Part shown: positions 1 through 8,141 of the stretch, piece by piece
Layout: each line of letters opens with the position of its first letter
Position numbering within the stretch: position 1 is the first letter of the stretch
Assembly (NCBI GenBank): GCA_001512685.1
Contig: LFSG01000033.1
Coordinates: 1-46,720, forward strand
Direction of reading: 5' to 3'
DNA: 46,720 bases
Origin: Clostridiales bacterium DTU072
GTDB taxonomy: Bacteria > Bacillota > Clostridia > Christensenellales > DTU072
Notes under the pieces: generated by a model
Database searches by the model: none
What the model was told of the DNA's origin: nothing
What the model saw: the letters and a program-made list of their open reading frames with translations, nothing else
Program-made: the position numbers and the translations under genes

Positions 1-29
1 AAGCTAATCTGGCTAATAAGGAGGTAAAA

Positions 30-719
30 ATGGACAGAAAGTACGCTAAAAACAATAAAGCTTTGGCTTTTATTAAAAGAAATATCTATTATATTATTAT
101 GCTGCTGTGTTTGGCCGCGATAGCCACCATGGTAACGATAACTTTGCTGAACAGAAGCAAAAAGCCCGATACCAATGTTATCGCTCCCCCCAACAATCAA
201 AATAATGATGACGACACCCAAAATCAAAATGACGACAATGACGACGACGATACCCAAAACCAAAACGACGACGATGACGACGATGTTGTTGTTCCTCCCA
301 TAGTGTTCGCGACGCCCGTTGGCGGAGAAGCCGACATCACTTTGGATTACGCCATGGATACTTGGGTATGGCACCAAACCTTGGAACAGTGGAGCTGTCA
401 TGACGGCATTGACTTTGCCGGCGCCGACGGCGACGACGTTTTCGCGGCATACGCAGGCACGGTGGAAACAATCAGCTATGACGATTATTACGGGCACAAG
501 GTCGTCATTAACCACGGAGACCAATTGAGGACAATCTATTATTCCTTGAACGAACCTGAGGTAACCGAAGGGCAGACGGTGCAAAAGGGGCAAAAAATAG
601 GGACCATGGGCAACACCGCGATGCATGAATCTCTTCAAGGACCGCATGTGCACTTCTCGGTAACCTTGAACAATAAGCCCATAGACCCTTATGAGTATTT
701 GGAAATAGGCGACAAATAA
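30..719 (+). CDS. Membrane-anchored M23 (LytM-fold) peptidase, SpoIIQ-like
   Basis: The 229-residue protein has a short basic N-terminus, one membrane segment (about residues 19-41), an acidic D/N/T/Q low-complexity linker (about 55-85) and a C-terminal M23 domain. The zinc ligands appear intact: HDGID (H124, D128) and HVH (H206, H208). Members of this family cut peptide cross-bridges in peptidoglycan or act as LytM scaffolds; the layout of one membrane anchor plus one LytM domain is that of SpoIIQ, the forespore protein that binds SpoIIIAH during engulfment, and clostridial SpoIIQ proteins often keep the zinc site. The M23 assignment is secure; the SpoIIQ role is inference, because the usual neighbours (spoIIID, mreB) are not visible here. 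A strong AAGGAGG site lies 7 nt before the ATG. The promoter is outside the window. The gene ends at a bidirectional hairpin terminator. Confidence 0.85.
   Translation: MDRKYAKNNKALAFIKRNIYYIIMLLCLAAIATMVTITLLNRSKKPDTNVIAPPNNQNNDDDTQNQNDDNDDDDTQNQNDDDDDDVVVPPIVFATPVGGEADITLDYAMDTWVWHQTLEQWSCHDGIDFAGADGDDVFAAYAGTVETISYDDYYGHKVVINHGDQLRTIYYSLNEPEVTEGQTVQKGQKIGTMGNTAMHESLQGPHVHFSVTLNNKPIDPYEYLEIGDK
210..281 (+). repeat. 36-bp tandem duplication in the M23 linker
   Basis: Two in-frame copies of a 12-codon unit (210-245 and 246-281) encode the DTQNQND-type acidic linker. The copies differ at four bases, all T/C or A/G changes, three of them silent. This is the expected substrate for slippage or unequal crossing-over that would change linker length without breaking the frame. 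Confidence 0.85.
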
Positions 720-748
720 CAACCGTCATATCCGCTGCCAAAATAGCA

Positions 749-787
749 AAAAGCGCAAAGGCGATTAAAGGCTTTGCGCTTTTTTTT
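749..787. terminator. Bidirectional intrinsic terminator
   Basis: A perfect 10-bp stem (AAGCGCAAAG at 751-760 with its complement at 772-781) is followed by eight T on the plus strand, and A-rich sequence precedes it, giving a T-rich tail on the minus strand. It can end both the M23 transcript and the leftward mannosidase operon. Confidence 0.85.
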
Positions 788-798
788 GAGATTGCAAA

Positions 799-1221
799 TT
801 ATTTTGGGGCGGGCATTTTGGTATAGCGTTCTCCCAGTTTGTTGGCCCAGCGCTCGCAATAAAAATCGTAATAGCTTCTTCCCGTTTTGGCCCTAAGCTC
901 TTTGTACCTTTTTGCGTTGCACCAAACAAAAGAGGGAATTCCTATTATGAAAAGATATAGCGGGCCCAGAATAAGCGATTGCAGGCTGTGCCCCGTTTCG
1001 TGTACCTTTACGGCCTTTATCCATTCCTCTTCTCTTTTGCCGTTGATAAAAACGAACATTCCCAAGGACACGCCGCCCCAATGGGAGTTGTGGTATACGA
1101 TTATATGGTTAAAAAACCGCTCCCTTTCGCATTTGCGGTACTTAATCAAAAGCAACGCGCCCAAAATGTTTTGCGCAATGCACCATGTGAAATTGATTAT
1201 GTAAAAAAGAGCTTTTTTCAT
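799..1221 (-). CDS. Small membrane protein with HEXXH metallopeptidase-like motif
   Basis: The 140-residue protein has two hydrophobic stretches (about 5-27 and 85-101) and an HETGH motif (H74, E75, H78) followed about 45 residues later by a conserved-looking ERWANKLG segment whose Glu (E123) could be a third metal ligand. This layout resembles uncharacterised zincin-like membrane proteins; a peptidase activity is inferred from the motif only. The start codon overlaps the stop of the upstream exported protease as ATGA, so the two are translationally coupled. It is the last gene of the leftward GH38 operon. Confidence 0.7.
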   Translation of the reverse strand: MKKALFYIINFTWCIAQNILGALLLIKYRKCERERFFNHIIVYHNSHWGGVSLGMFVFINGKREEEWIKAVKVHETGHSLQSLILGPLYLFIIGIPSFVWCNAKRYKELRAKTGRSYYDFYCERWANKLGERYTKMPAPK

Positions 1222-2021
1222 GCCGCCATGTCAAGTTCTTGTTCGTCCGCCTCTTCGTCCTCGCTTTGTTCTTCCGCGTTGGCGCCGTCAAAGTCAGTGG
1301 TGTCGGACTTGTTTAGGGTGTTTTTTATGAAAAGCATAAAAACTTCGGAGGGTATGGCAAAGCCTATGCCGTCTATTATGGAGCCGTTGTTGTTCTTTTT
1401 GATTTTGAAAGAAATTATGCCGATGACATCGCCGTCTATGTTGAGCAAGGGTCCTCCGCTTGAGCCGCTGTTTACCGCGGCGTCAATTTGGATAACCTGA
1501 CTGACCACGCCCGTTTCGGTGTCCTTGAAGTTTTTTAAGGGGGCGCTGATTATGCCTTTTGTCATTGAAATGCCGTAGCCTTCGGCGTTTCCCAAAGTAA
1601 ATACGGTGGCCCCAAAGGGAAGATCTTTTGAGGCCGCCACGCTTACCGCTTTGAGCGCAAGGTCGTTCTTTTCGAATTTAAGCAAGGCAAGGTCAAGGTC
1701 GATGTCGTAATCTATTATGTTAAGCGTGTATTCTTCCTTGCTGTTGTAGAATTTTCCTTTTATTTGCAAAGCCTCGTACACAAATCTGTTGGACGCGGAG
1801 TCGGTAACCACATGGGCGTTTGTCAATACATAGCCGCTTTCGTCGATTATGAATCCCGTGGCGTAGCTTGTGGACGCTTGAAAAGAGCAGGTAAGCTCCA
1901 ATACGCACGGCAAATTCTTATTGGCTACGTAAATGCCGCTTTCGGTTTCGTTGACCATTTCGCATCCGCATAGCGCAAAAATTATGGCTATTATTATTAA
2001 TGCAAAAAACGCTTTTCTCAT
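1218..2021 (-). CDS. Trypsin-like (HtrA-type) serine protease lipoprotein without PDZ domain
   Basis: The 267-residue protein begins with a lipoprotein signal peptide ending in ALCGC (lipidated Cys about 20) and continues as an S1C-type chymotrypsin-fold protease. The catalytic triad can be read as H70 (TNAHVV), D110 (DLALLK) and S188 (GSSGGPL). HtrA family members degrade or refold misfolded exported proteins, but the PDZ domain that normally follows is absent; the tail is short and rich in Glu and Asp. It is therefore a bare protease domain tethered to the outside of the membrane. ATGA overlaps link it to the GH38 gene upstream and to the HEXXH protein downstream. Confidence 0.88.
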   Translation of the reverse strand: MRKAFFALIIIAIIFALCGCEMVNETESGIYVANKNLPCVLELTCSFQASTSYATGFIIDESGYVLTNAHVVTDSASNRFVYEALQIKGKFYNSKEEYTLNIIDYDIDLDLALLKFEKNDLALKAVSVAASKDLPFGATVFTLGNAEGYGISMTKGIISAPLKNFKDTETGVVSQVIQIDAAVNSGSSGGPLLNIDGDVIGIISFKIKKNNNGSIIDGIGFAIPSEVFMLFIKNTLNKSDTTDFDGANAEEQSEDEEADEQELDMAA

Positions 2022-4954
2022 TTTAACATTATCTTTATGGTTTTTACTTCAAAAGGCTTAAAGCTCAGGTTGTTAAGGTCGGTTTCGTTAAGCTCGTTTT
2101 CAAGCATATCGCATTCAATGGCCTTTTCGTACTCGGCGTCCAGCGTTATTTTTGCCTGTCCCGGCTTTCCGCTGTCTTCATATATCCTCAAAATAAGCTC
2201 GTTTTTGCGGTTTTCGGCCATTTTAACGGTTTCTATGACTATGTGCTCGCTGCTTGAATAAACCAAGCTGTCCAAAGAAGCGCTGCTTACAAGCAGCGGA
2301 TAATTGAAGATATATCCCATTTTGGCGGTATTTGCCTGCGTCCAGTCGCCTTCGTGGGGATACAGCGCGTATCTGAAATTATGCACGCCTTTGTCGGCGT
2401 CCTTTGCCGGCCACATGGGCGAACGCAGCAAGTTAAGCGATATGACTCCGTCTTTTACGCGGTGGGCGTATTTGCAGTCGTTTAATAAGCTTATGCCAAA
2501 GCCGTTGTCGCTCACATCCACATATTTGTGGGCGGCGATTTCAAATTGCGCCTTTTCGATTGAGGTTTGATTGCGCGTGGAGCGCTTTATGCTGCCGAAT
2601 TGAATGTCGCAGGTAACCTCGTCCGAAAATACCGACGGCGCGAATTCCGCTCTGAGCATCTTATGCGTTTCCAGCCATACTATGTTATTGTCAAATTCCA
2701 CATAGGGCTTGCCCATGGTCAAAATTACCTTTTGGGTAAGGGTGGAACGGTTGTATTTATAGATGTTTTCCCTTATTACGCTGTTGCCTTCCTGATATTG
2801 CTTGCTGTCAATGAGCCTGAAAAAGTCGGGCGCTTTCTTTATGTAATTTATGTCTATGTCCCAAGCGTTGTAATGCAGCCTTTTGTCGCGGTAAACATAA
2901 AGGCGGTTTAAGAACTTGCCGCAAAATTCCTTTTGGGAAGGCTTGTGGTAAAGGCTGGTTATTTCGCCGTTTTCGCCGAATTCAATTCTCAAGATGTCGT
3001 TTTCCATGTTGTCCATTTTTATGATTTCGGCGGGTTCAAGCTTGGTTGAAGAGTAAGGAAGCGCGTCCGCCAAATAATACTTTTCGCCGTGTCTGATAAA
3101 TTCCTTGCGGCGGTAAGGCGTGGTGTTGACAGCGTAAAGCCCTTTCTTTTTGTCGGCGATTTTCTTCAAAATCTCGTCAATCATGCCGTTTATTTTATCC
3201 AGCATTTGCTCGTACGCCGCCACGCTTTCGTCGTACACTCTCTTGATGGAAGAGCCAGGAAGAATGTCGTGGAATTGATACAAAAGCAATTCTTTCCAGA
3301 AGCTGTCTATTTTTTCGTAGGGATATTCAACGCCGTATTTTATCTTGGCGTAGCTTGCAATAAATTCAAGGTTGTGCAGGCCCTTTTCGATAAGGCGGTT
3401 ATACAGCTTGTTTTTGGCTTGTGAGGTAAGCGTGCCTTGATGTTTTTCAAGATAAAGCTCCCCTTTGTAGCGCGGCAAATCCTTTATCTTTTCAAGCTCT
3501 TCAAACAGCTTTTGGGCGGGGGCAAATTTTATTCTCGGAGATACGGCGATTTCTTGCTGTCTTAAAGCGCATTCCATATGCCCTTCGCTGGGACCTCCGC
3601 CCCCGTCGCCTATGCCGAAAGGCGCCCCCATTACTTTTACTTTGTCTTTTTCGGAATTCCTTTTAAGTCCGCCCCACAGCGAAACGGGGCTGGCATCGCT
3701 GTTGTAATTGCCTTCGGGGGGCATGTGCACAAGCACTTCGGCGCCGTCTATTCCTTCCCATATAAAAGTGCGGTAGGGGAAGGTGTTTTGTTCGTTCCAG
3801 CTCAATTTAATGGTAAGGAAATAATCCATGCCGCATTTTTTGATGATTTGAGGCAGGTTGCCGTTAAATCCGAACACATCGGGAAGCCAGCATATCTTGG
3901 AGGTTGTTCCGAATTCCTGCTGCCAAAAACGCTGTCCGTATACGCTTTGGCGTATAAGGCTTTCGCCGCAAGGAACATTGGTGTCGCATTCCACCCACAT
4001 TCTGCCCTGCGGTTCTATCCTGCCCGCAAGAATTCCCGCTTTTATTTTTTCGTATAAATTGGGATATTTAAGCTTCAGCCACTCCAATTGCTGAGGCTGG
4101 CTGACGCCATATATATATTCGGGGTATTTTTCCAAATTATAGACGGTGTTGGAGAAGGTGCGGCTTGTTTTGCGGATGGTTTCCCTTATCGGCCACAGCC
4201 ACGCAAGGTCAAGATGGGAATGCCCCACCGCGTAAAAGGTGTATTCGCTCTTTTCGCCGCTTTTTAATTCCTTGCTTACAATCTCCCTTGCCTGTTTTAC
4301 GTTGTCGGCGGAAAAATCCTTGACCGTCTTCATGATTGAGCGCAGGGTTTTTTTGATGTCGGCGTATTTTTGGCTGCTCTTGTCAAGAGTAATCATTTGT
4401 AAAAACAGCGTTAAGTAATCGTAATAAAGGGCGTTGACATCTTCCCGCATTACGGCGATGTCGGCTTGCTTAAAAACGGCGTAGTTTTTGAAATTGGCCG
4501 ACAGCTTGTTGTGTCCGCCTTCCACCCATATGTCAATGGGTTCGCCGCCTACCGCGTTGTCGCAAAACTCCAATACCTTCTTGGCTCTGGCGGGTTGGAA
4601 AAAATCTATTACGCCGCCCATGACCGAAAGCCCTTTGACGGGGTTGCCCTCCTTGTCGAAAAGGCAGCCTTCGCCGTCAAGATTTATTAGCAAAACTATT
4701 TTTTTTCCTTTGGCTTGAGGGGGAACTTCGCCCGTAAAGTGAAACCACGAACAGTCAAAAACATCGCCCCATTTTTTGCCTTTTTTTATGGGGCGGAGCT
4801 CTTTATTCATCCTTTCTTTAAAGGGTATAGGCTCTTTTTCGGTAATATATTCGCAATCCAGCGCGCCTACCTTGGCGTAGACCTTGGATTTAATTCTGTT
4901 AAGATTGCACAATAATTTAGGATAAGCAAGAATATTCAAATATTTTTTGTACAT
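2018..4954 (-). CDS. Alpha-mannosidase, glycoside hydrolase family 38
   Basis: The 978-residue protein matches class II bacterial alpha-mannosidases in length and motifs. The zinc-binding HSHLDLAW motif is at about residues 243-250, the nucleophile Asp lies in LPDVFGF (about 355-361), and WNEQN and GDGGGGPSEGH follow. There is no signal peptide, so it acts in the cytoplasm on imported manno-oligosaccharides, releasing mannose. The start is supported by GGGAGG 6-7 nt before the ATG. It is the first gene of a leftward operon with two membrane or exported proteases, an unexpected combination. A promoter and a LacI/CcpA-like operator lie directly upstream, where an IS element has inserted. Confidence 0.95.
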   Translation of the reverse strand: MYKKYLNILAYPKLLCNLNRIKSKVYAKVGALDCEYITEKEPIPFKERMNKELRPIKKGKKWGDVFDCSWFHFTGEVPPQAKGKKIVLLINLDGEGCLFDKEGNPVKGLSVMGGVIDFFQPARAKKVLEFCDNAVGGEPIDIWVEGGHNKLSANFKNYAVFKQADIAVMREDVNALYYDYLTLFLQMITLDKSSQKYADIKKTLRSIMKTVKDFSADNVKQAREIVSKELKSGEKSEYTFYAVGHSHLDLAWLWPIRETIRKTSRTFSNTVYNLEKYPEYIYGVSQPQQLEWLKLKYPNLYEKIKAGILAGRIEPQGRMWVECDTNVPCGESLIRQSVYGQRFWQQEFGTTSKICWLPDVFGFNGNLPQIIKKCGMDYFLTIKLSWNEQNTFPYRTFIWEGIDGAEVLVHMPPEGNYNSDASPVSLWGGLKRNSEKDKVKVMGAPFGIGDGGGGPSEGHMECALRQQEIAVSPRIKFAPAQKLFEELEKIKDLPRYKGELYLEKHQGTLTSQAKNKLYNRLIEKGLHNLEFIASYAKIKYGVEYPYEKIDSFWKELLLYQFHDILPGSSIKRVYDESVAAYEQMLDKINGMIDEILKKIADKKKGLYAVNTTPYRRKEFIRHGEKYYLADALPYSSTKLEPAEIIKMDNMENDILRIEFGENGEITSLYHKPSQKEFCGKFLNRLYVYRDKRLHYNAWDIDINYIKKAPDFFRLIDSKQYQEGNSVIRENIYKYNRSTLTQKVILTMGKPYVEFDNNIVWLETHKMLRAEFAPSVFSDEVTCDIQFGSIKRSTRNQTSIEKAQFEIAAHKYVDVSDNGFGISLLNDCKYAHRVKDGVISLNLLRSPMWPAKDADKGVHNFRYALYPHEGDWTQANTAKMGYIFNYPLLVSSASLDSLVYSSSEHIVIETVKMAENRKNELILRIYEDSGKPGQAKITLDAEYEKAIECDMLENELNETDLNNLSFKPFEVKTIKIMLK

Positions 4955-5020
4955 TTATTCCTCCCGACGATATACAAGAAATGAATATATACTATTATAT
5001 ATTAATATCCCCAATAAATC

Positions 5021-5048
5021 AATATATAAAGAACATTAGCGCTTTCAA
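5021..5048 (-). promoter_or_regulatory. Promoter of the GH38 operon
   Basis: On the minus strand TTGAAA (5043-5048) and TATATT (5021-5026) are separated by 16 nt. The -35 lies inside the 25-bp sequence duplicated by the IS, so the insertion left this promoter whole on the gene side. Confidence 0.5.
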
Positions 5049-5051
5049 AGT
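5027..5051. repeat. Left copy of the 25-bp direct repeat flanking the IS
   Basis: The 25 bases are identical to 6221-6245; with the ambiguous edges the identity extends to 28 bases (5026-5053 against 6220-6247). Its position immediately outside the TGT end of the IS fits a target-site duplication, though 25 bp is longer than is usual for IS481 elements. Confidence 0.8.
5034..5047 (-). promoter_or_regulatory. CcpA/LacI-type operator-like site at the GH38 promoter
   Basis: TGAAAGCGCTAATG on the minus strand differs at two positions from TGAAAGCGCTAACA, a good catabolite-responsive element, and has the CG-centred AGCGCT core used by LacI-family regulators. It covers the -35 and spacer, a position suited to repression. 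An identical copy lies at 6228-6241 beyond the IS. No regulator gene is in the window. Confidence 0.4.
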
Positions 5052-5086
5052 TGTATGTTTGTCAAACATCTGTTACACTTTTGGTA
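5052..5086 (+). repeat. Left terminal inverted repeat of the IS481 element
   Basis: It begins TGTATGTTTG and matches the reverse complement of the right end (TGTAGGTTTA) at 26 of 35 positions. A perfect small palindrome (ATGTTTG T CAAACAT, 5055-5069) overlaps the transposase stop codon. Confidence 0.75.
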
Positions 5087-6060
5087 TTAAAGAAGAGATT
5101 TAGGTATTGATTAGGTGATAACCAGTTAAGGGGACGCATTGGGAAGTTGTTGTACTCTTCATTGTACCGTTTTAGTTGTTTGTTAAAGTCCATTAGATTG
5201 TAAAAGCTATGCCTGCTGTAAAATCGTTCTCCGTCTTTTCTGTGACTTCTTTCTACTTTGCCATTGTGCCTTGGCGTGTATGGTCTGATTAATTTATGCT
5301 TGATACTTAGCGAGGCAAGGGCTTTTTGAAATAATGTTGGTTGCACAATACCGTCTTTGGGCTTGTTTGCTGAATAGCGCTTTGTGAACTCTTGACCGTT
5401 ATCTGTTTGTATACACTCTATCGGAAAGCCAAAATACTTTACTACATTAAATACAAACCTTGCAGCAGAATAACTGCTATTGTCACTAAACCCTTCCAGG
5501 TATCTTTTTCGGCTGTACTCGTCTATTGCCGTAAATTGATATAGTTTTGTGCCTTTACCCATGGCTTTTGTACATTGTTGAGGCACAAATTTAACATCAA
5601 TTTGCACTCTTTCTCCAGGTTTTGTCATTTGTTGATAAGGTTTAGGCTTGTAAGGTTTCTTGTGCTTTTTCTTATCCTTAAAATACCCTAACCGTCTCAT
5701 CACTCTGTAAAGAGCTGGTATAGTACGACTATAGCCTCTTTCTCGTAGTTTGACCCAAAAAACTACCAAACCTTCGTCAGGATTTCTTCGGCGCATATTG
5801 GCTATTAGCTTAAGCTCATCATATGTATGCTGATTAGGATGACTCTTGGGTCGGCGAGAATGTTCTCTTAATGAATTGATAGAGCCATCATATCTTTTTA
5901 ACCAGTAGTAAATCCATTGTCTAGTTGTTTTGTAAAGTCTAGCCGCATAACTTACTCCGTGCCGAAAGGAACAGTTAATAACTGATTGCTTAAACCTCAA
6001 ATCCTGTGTTATACTTGCCATGGTGGGTTTTCCTCCTTGTATGTTTTGTTTTTTCTTCAA
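5062..6060 (-). CDS. IS481-family DDE transposase
   Basis: The 332-residue protein has an N-terminal helix-turn-helix region (about residues 18-75, including YKTTRQWIYYWLKRY) followed by an rve-type integrase core. The DDE triad can be read as D in QIDVKFV, D in QTDNGQEF and E in HNGKVERSH. The length agrees with full-length IS481 transposases and no frameshift is seen. The first Met (MKKKQN) and a second at residue 14 (MASITQ) are both possible; GGAGG precedes the second Met at 6021, so translation may really begin there and give a 319-residue product. Confidence 0.92.
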   Translation of the reverse strand: MKKKQNIQGGKPTMASITQDLRFKQSVINCSFRHGVSYAARLYKTTRQWIYYWLKRYDGSINSLREHSRRPKSHPNQHTYDELKLIANMRRRNPDEGLVVFWVKLRERGYSRTIPALYRVMRRLGYFKDKKKHKKPYKPKPYQQMTKPGERVQIDVKFVPQQCTKAMGKGTKLYQFTAIDEYSRKRYLEGFSDNSSYSAARFVFNVVKYFGFPIECIQTDNGQEFTKRYSANKPKDGIVQPTLFQKALASLSIKHKLIRPYTPRHNGKVERSHRKDGERFYSRHSFYNLMDFNKQLKRYNEEYNNFPMRPLNWLSPNQYLNLFFNTKSVTDV

Positions 6061-6185
6061 CTTAAACTATACAATAAATGGAATGAAAACTCACCATTTT
6101 TTTTGCAATTTTTCCCTCCCCCTCGGGGGAGGGAAGCGGATTCACCTTATCAATTTCTATTATACCTAATCTAATTTTATCATTT

Positions 6186-6220
6186 TACCAACTTTGTAAT
6201 AAATGTATTGTAAACCTACA
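6186..6220 (-). repeat. Right terminal inverted repeat of the IS481 element
   Basis: Read inward from 6220 on the minus strand it begins TGTAGGTTTA and aligns without gaps to the left terminus, ending in the shared block TTGGTA. Confidence 0.75.
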
Positions 6221-6245
6221 TAAAGAACATTAGCGCTTTCAAAGT
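6221..6245. repeat. Right copy of the 25-bp direct repeat flanking the IS
   Basis: Identical to 5027-5051. Its last base is the first base of the recX -35 hexamer, so the duplication kept the recX promoter intact. It also carries a second copy of the operator-like site (6228-6241). Confidence 0.8.
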
Positions 6246-6273
6246 TGAATCGCCGCTTAAACTTTGTTATAAT
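6245..6273 (+). promoter_or_regulatory. Promoter of recX-birA, apparently leaderless
   Basis: TTGAAT (6245-6250) and a perfect TATAAT (6268-6273) are 17 nt apart. Transcription would start about seven bases later, at or next to the recX ATG at 6280, leaving no room for a Shine-Dalgarno site. Confidence 0.65.
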
Positions 6274-6279
6274 CGTGTT

Positions 6280-6885
6280 ATGAAAATAACCGAAATTAAA
6301 ATGGCTAAAAGCGGCGCCAAAGTAATAATTGACGGCGGCAAAGAATTTGTTTTTTCGCCCGAAATCGTGTATAGATACGGCATAAAAAAAGATATGGATT
6401 TGAATGAAAAAATCTTCTTTGAATATAAAGAAGAAAGCGACAAACTTCTTGCCAAACAATATCTTTTCAATTACTTGGGCGGCCGCCAAAAAAGCATTCT
6501 TCAGGCCAAACGAAAGCTTAAAGAAAAAGGCTATGGCTCAAACGCCGTTAATTACGCCATAGAAAAAGCGCTTGAGTATAAATTGCTGGACGACAATCAG
6601 TTCGCCCAAGCCTACATAGACAATTACAAAAAGAATAAAGGGCTGAAAATGATAAAATATCAGCTGCTGGGTTTGGGCGTGGATGAGGAAGTCATAGACG
6701 CTTATTTGACGGAAAATGAGGAAATTGAGATGCAAACCGCTTTAAGGCTGGGGCGAAAATATGTTGAGTCAAAAAAGGAAAAAGCCTCCAAAGATAAACT
6801 TTACAGATATCTTTACGGCAAGGGGTTTGATGGCTCCACAATAATCAAGGTGATAAATGAAGTTTTTTCGGATATTCAAGAATAA
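6280..6885 (+). CDS. recX: Recombination regulator RecX
   Basis: The 201-residue protein has the RecX pattern: a variable N-terminal part, then three-helix repeats containing YLFNYLGGRQKSILQ..LKEKGY, ALEYKLLDDNQFAQAYI and YQLLGLGVDEEVI. RecX binds RecA filaments and limits recombination and SOS activity. The length is normal for Bacillota. The ATG has no ribosome-binding site; the consensus promoter upstream would place the transcript start at the ATG, so translation is probably leaderless. birA overlaps its 3' end by 29 nt. recA itself is not in the window. Confidence 0.9.
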   Translation: MKITEIKMAKSGAKVIIDGGKEFVFSPEIVYRYGIKKDMDLNEKIFFEYKEESDKLLAKQYLFNYLGGRQKSILQAKRKLKEKGYGSNAVNYAIEKALEYKLLDDNQFAQAYIDNYKKNKGLKMIKYQLLGLGVDEEVIDAYLTENEEIEMQTALRLGRKYVESKKEKASKDKLYRYLYGKGFDGSTIIKVINEVFSDIQE

Positions 6886-7612
6886 GGATTTTATAAATCT
6901 GAAAACCTTAAGGGAAGAGCTGAGCAAGCAAAGCTTGGATTTAAGCGTGGAACTAATAAGAAACATGTCCTCCCATTTATATGCCAAACAAAAAAATGTA
7001 TCTAAGGATACGCTTTTTGTGGCAATAAGGCAGAAAAACGGGGTGGGAAGATTAAACAGGCGGTTTATATCAAATAAAGGCGGATGCTATTTCAGCTTGG
7101 CGTTGGCCGATAAAAAGGAAAACGCCCTTGCCGCGGTGCCTGTAATTTCTGTAGCCATAGCTACGGTTTTAAGCGGATATATGGAAGGCGTCAGCGTCAA
7201 ATGGCCCAACGACATATTGGTTAAGGGCAAAAAGATATGCGGCATTCTTTGCTCTTCTTGTGTCCATAAAACGGTAATAAGCGCGGGGATTAACCTTTGG
7301 AATGACATAAGCGCTTTGGGGGATTCAGCCACTTCCTTTTACGCTCAAGGCGCGCATAAAGGCGTAACAAGGGCGTCGCTTATCGCCCGCATAATCAGCG
7401 AATATTATAAACTTTCAACCGTGGATTTTGAGATTGTGAGGAAAGAATACGACCGCCTTTTGAACATTGTGGGCAAAAAGGTGACCGTCAGCCGAAAAAA
7501 CGGCGTTGTGGAAGGACGGGTTAAGGGTTTGGACAAAAACGGTTTTTTGATACTGCAAAGCGCTCTCGGTCAAGAATATACCATAGCCGAAGGCGATGTA
7601 ACCGTCAATTGA
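6857..7612 (+). CDS. birA: Biotin-protein ligase (group I, no DNA-binding domain)
   Basis: The 251-residue enzyme activates biotin with ATP and attaches it to biotin carboxyl carrier proteins. KWPND, KICGIL and GINLW motifs of the catalytic domain are clear, and an SH3-like C-terminal domain (from about residue 207, GKKVTVSR) is present. No winged-helix N-terminus exists, so it is not a repressor of the E. coli type. The biotinyl-AMP loop, normally GRGRxG, reads GVGRLN: the second-position Arg and last Gly are lost while the Arg equivalent to E. coli R118 is kept. The start at 6857 lies inside recX; a start further inside the frame cannot be excluded. Its 3' end overlaps the convergent mazF by 8 nt. 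Confidence 0.88.
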   Translation: MKFFRIFKNKDFINLKTLREELSKQSLDLSVELIRNMSSHLYAKQKNVSKDTLFVAIRQKNGVGRLNRRFISNKGGCYFSLALADKKENALAAVPVISVAIATVLSGYMEGVSVKWPNDILVKGKKICGILCSSCVHKTVISAGINLWNDISALGDSATSFYAQGAHKGVTRASLIARIISEYYKLSTVDFEIVRKEYDRLLNIVGKKVTVSRKNGVVEGRVKGLDKNGFLILQSALGQEYTIAEGDVTVN

Positions 7613-7946
7613 AAAAGCCCAAGCTTATAAGCAAGGCGTTATTTACCTTTTGCATGACCGATTCGTCCACGCTCCCTATTTTGTCCATCAGTCTTTTTTT
7701 ATCCAGCGTGCGCAGCTGTTCGGTTAAGACCACCGAATCTTTAAGTAATCCGCAAGTAGTGTCTAATTCAATATGTGTGGGCAGTTTTGCCTTGTTTATT
7801 TGTGATGTTATTGCGGCTGCGATTATGGTGGGAGAATATTTGTTTCCTATATCGTTCTGCACTATCAAAACCGGCCGCACGCCTCCTTGTTCGCTTCCCA
7901 CTACGGGACTTAAATCGGCATAATATAAATCACCGCGCTTTATCAT
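7605..7946 (-). CDS. mazF: MazF/EndoA-type mRNA interferase toxin
   Basis: The 113-residue protein matches chromosomal EndoA/MazF of Bacillota end to end: [29 protein letters not shown] (substrate-site Arg), and [10 protein letters not shown]. MazF enzymes cut single-stranded mRNA at short sequence-specific sites and are held inactive by MazE, usually encoded just upstream. Here the 265 bases upstream contain no MazE-like reading frame, and no alr or acpS gene is near. AAAGGAAATT precedes the ATG. The 3' ends of mazF and birA overlap by 8 nt on opposite strands, so their transcripts are complementary at the ends. Confidence 0.92.
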   Translation of the reverse strand: MIKRGDLYYADLSPVVGSEQGGVRPVLIVQNDIGNKYSPTIIAAAITSQINKAKLPTHIELDTTCGLLKDSVVLTEQLRTLDKKRLMDKIGSVDESVMQKVNNALLISLGFFN

Positions 7947-8141
7947 AATTTCCTTTCAATCCGTCCATAATTTTATCCTTACGCAACGAAATCTTTCAAT
8001 AACGCAAAGGATAAACCCATATCCCTTACACTGCATTATATTAATGTCCGCGCGAAGGAGTTCAAAAATAATCTTTGCCACTTGGCCGTAATTTATACTT
8101 TTATCTCGTAAGCAAGAATTGGCATTTAAAGGCGAATTTAA

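Larger units (their letters stand above)
5052..6220 (-). mobile_element. IS481-family insertion sequence, 1169 bp
   Basis: The element is bounded by TGT...ACA ends and imperfect terminal inverted repeats of about 35 bp (26 of 35 matches), contains one intact DDE transposase gene and is flanked by a 25-bp direct repeat. Length and termini fit the IS481 family. It lies between the divergent promoters of the GH38 operon and recX. The transposase frame is open and complete, and the flanking repeats are identical, both of which point to a recent insertion. Confidence 0.88.
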
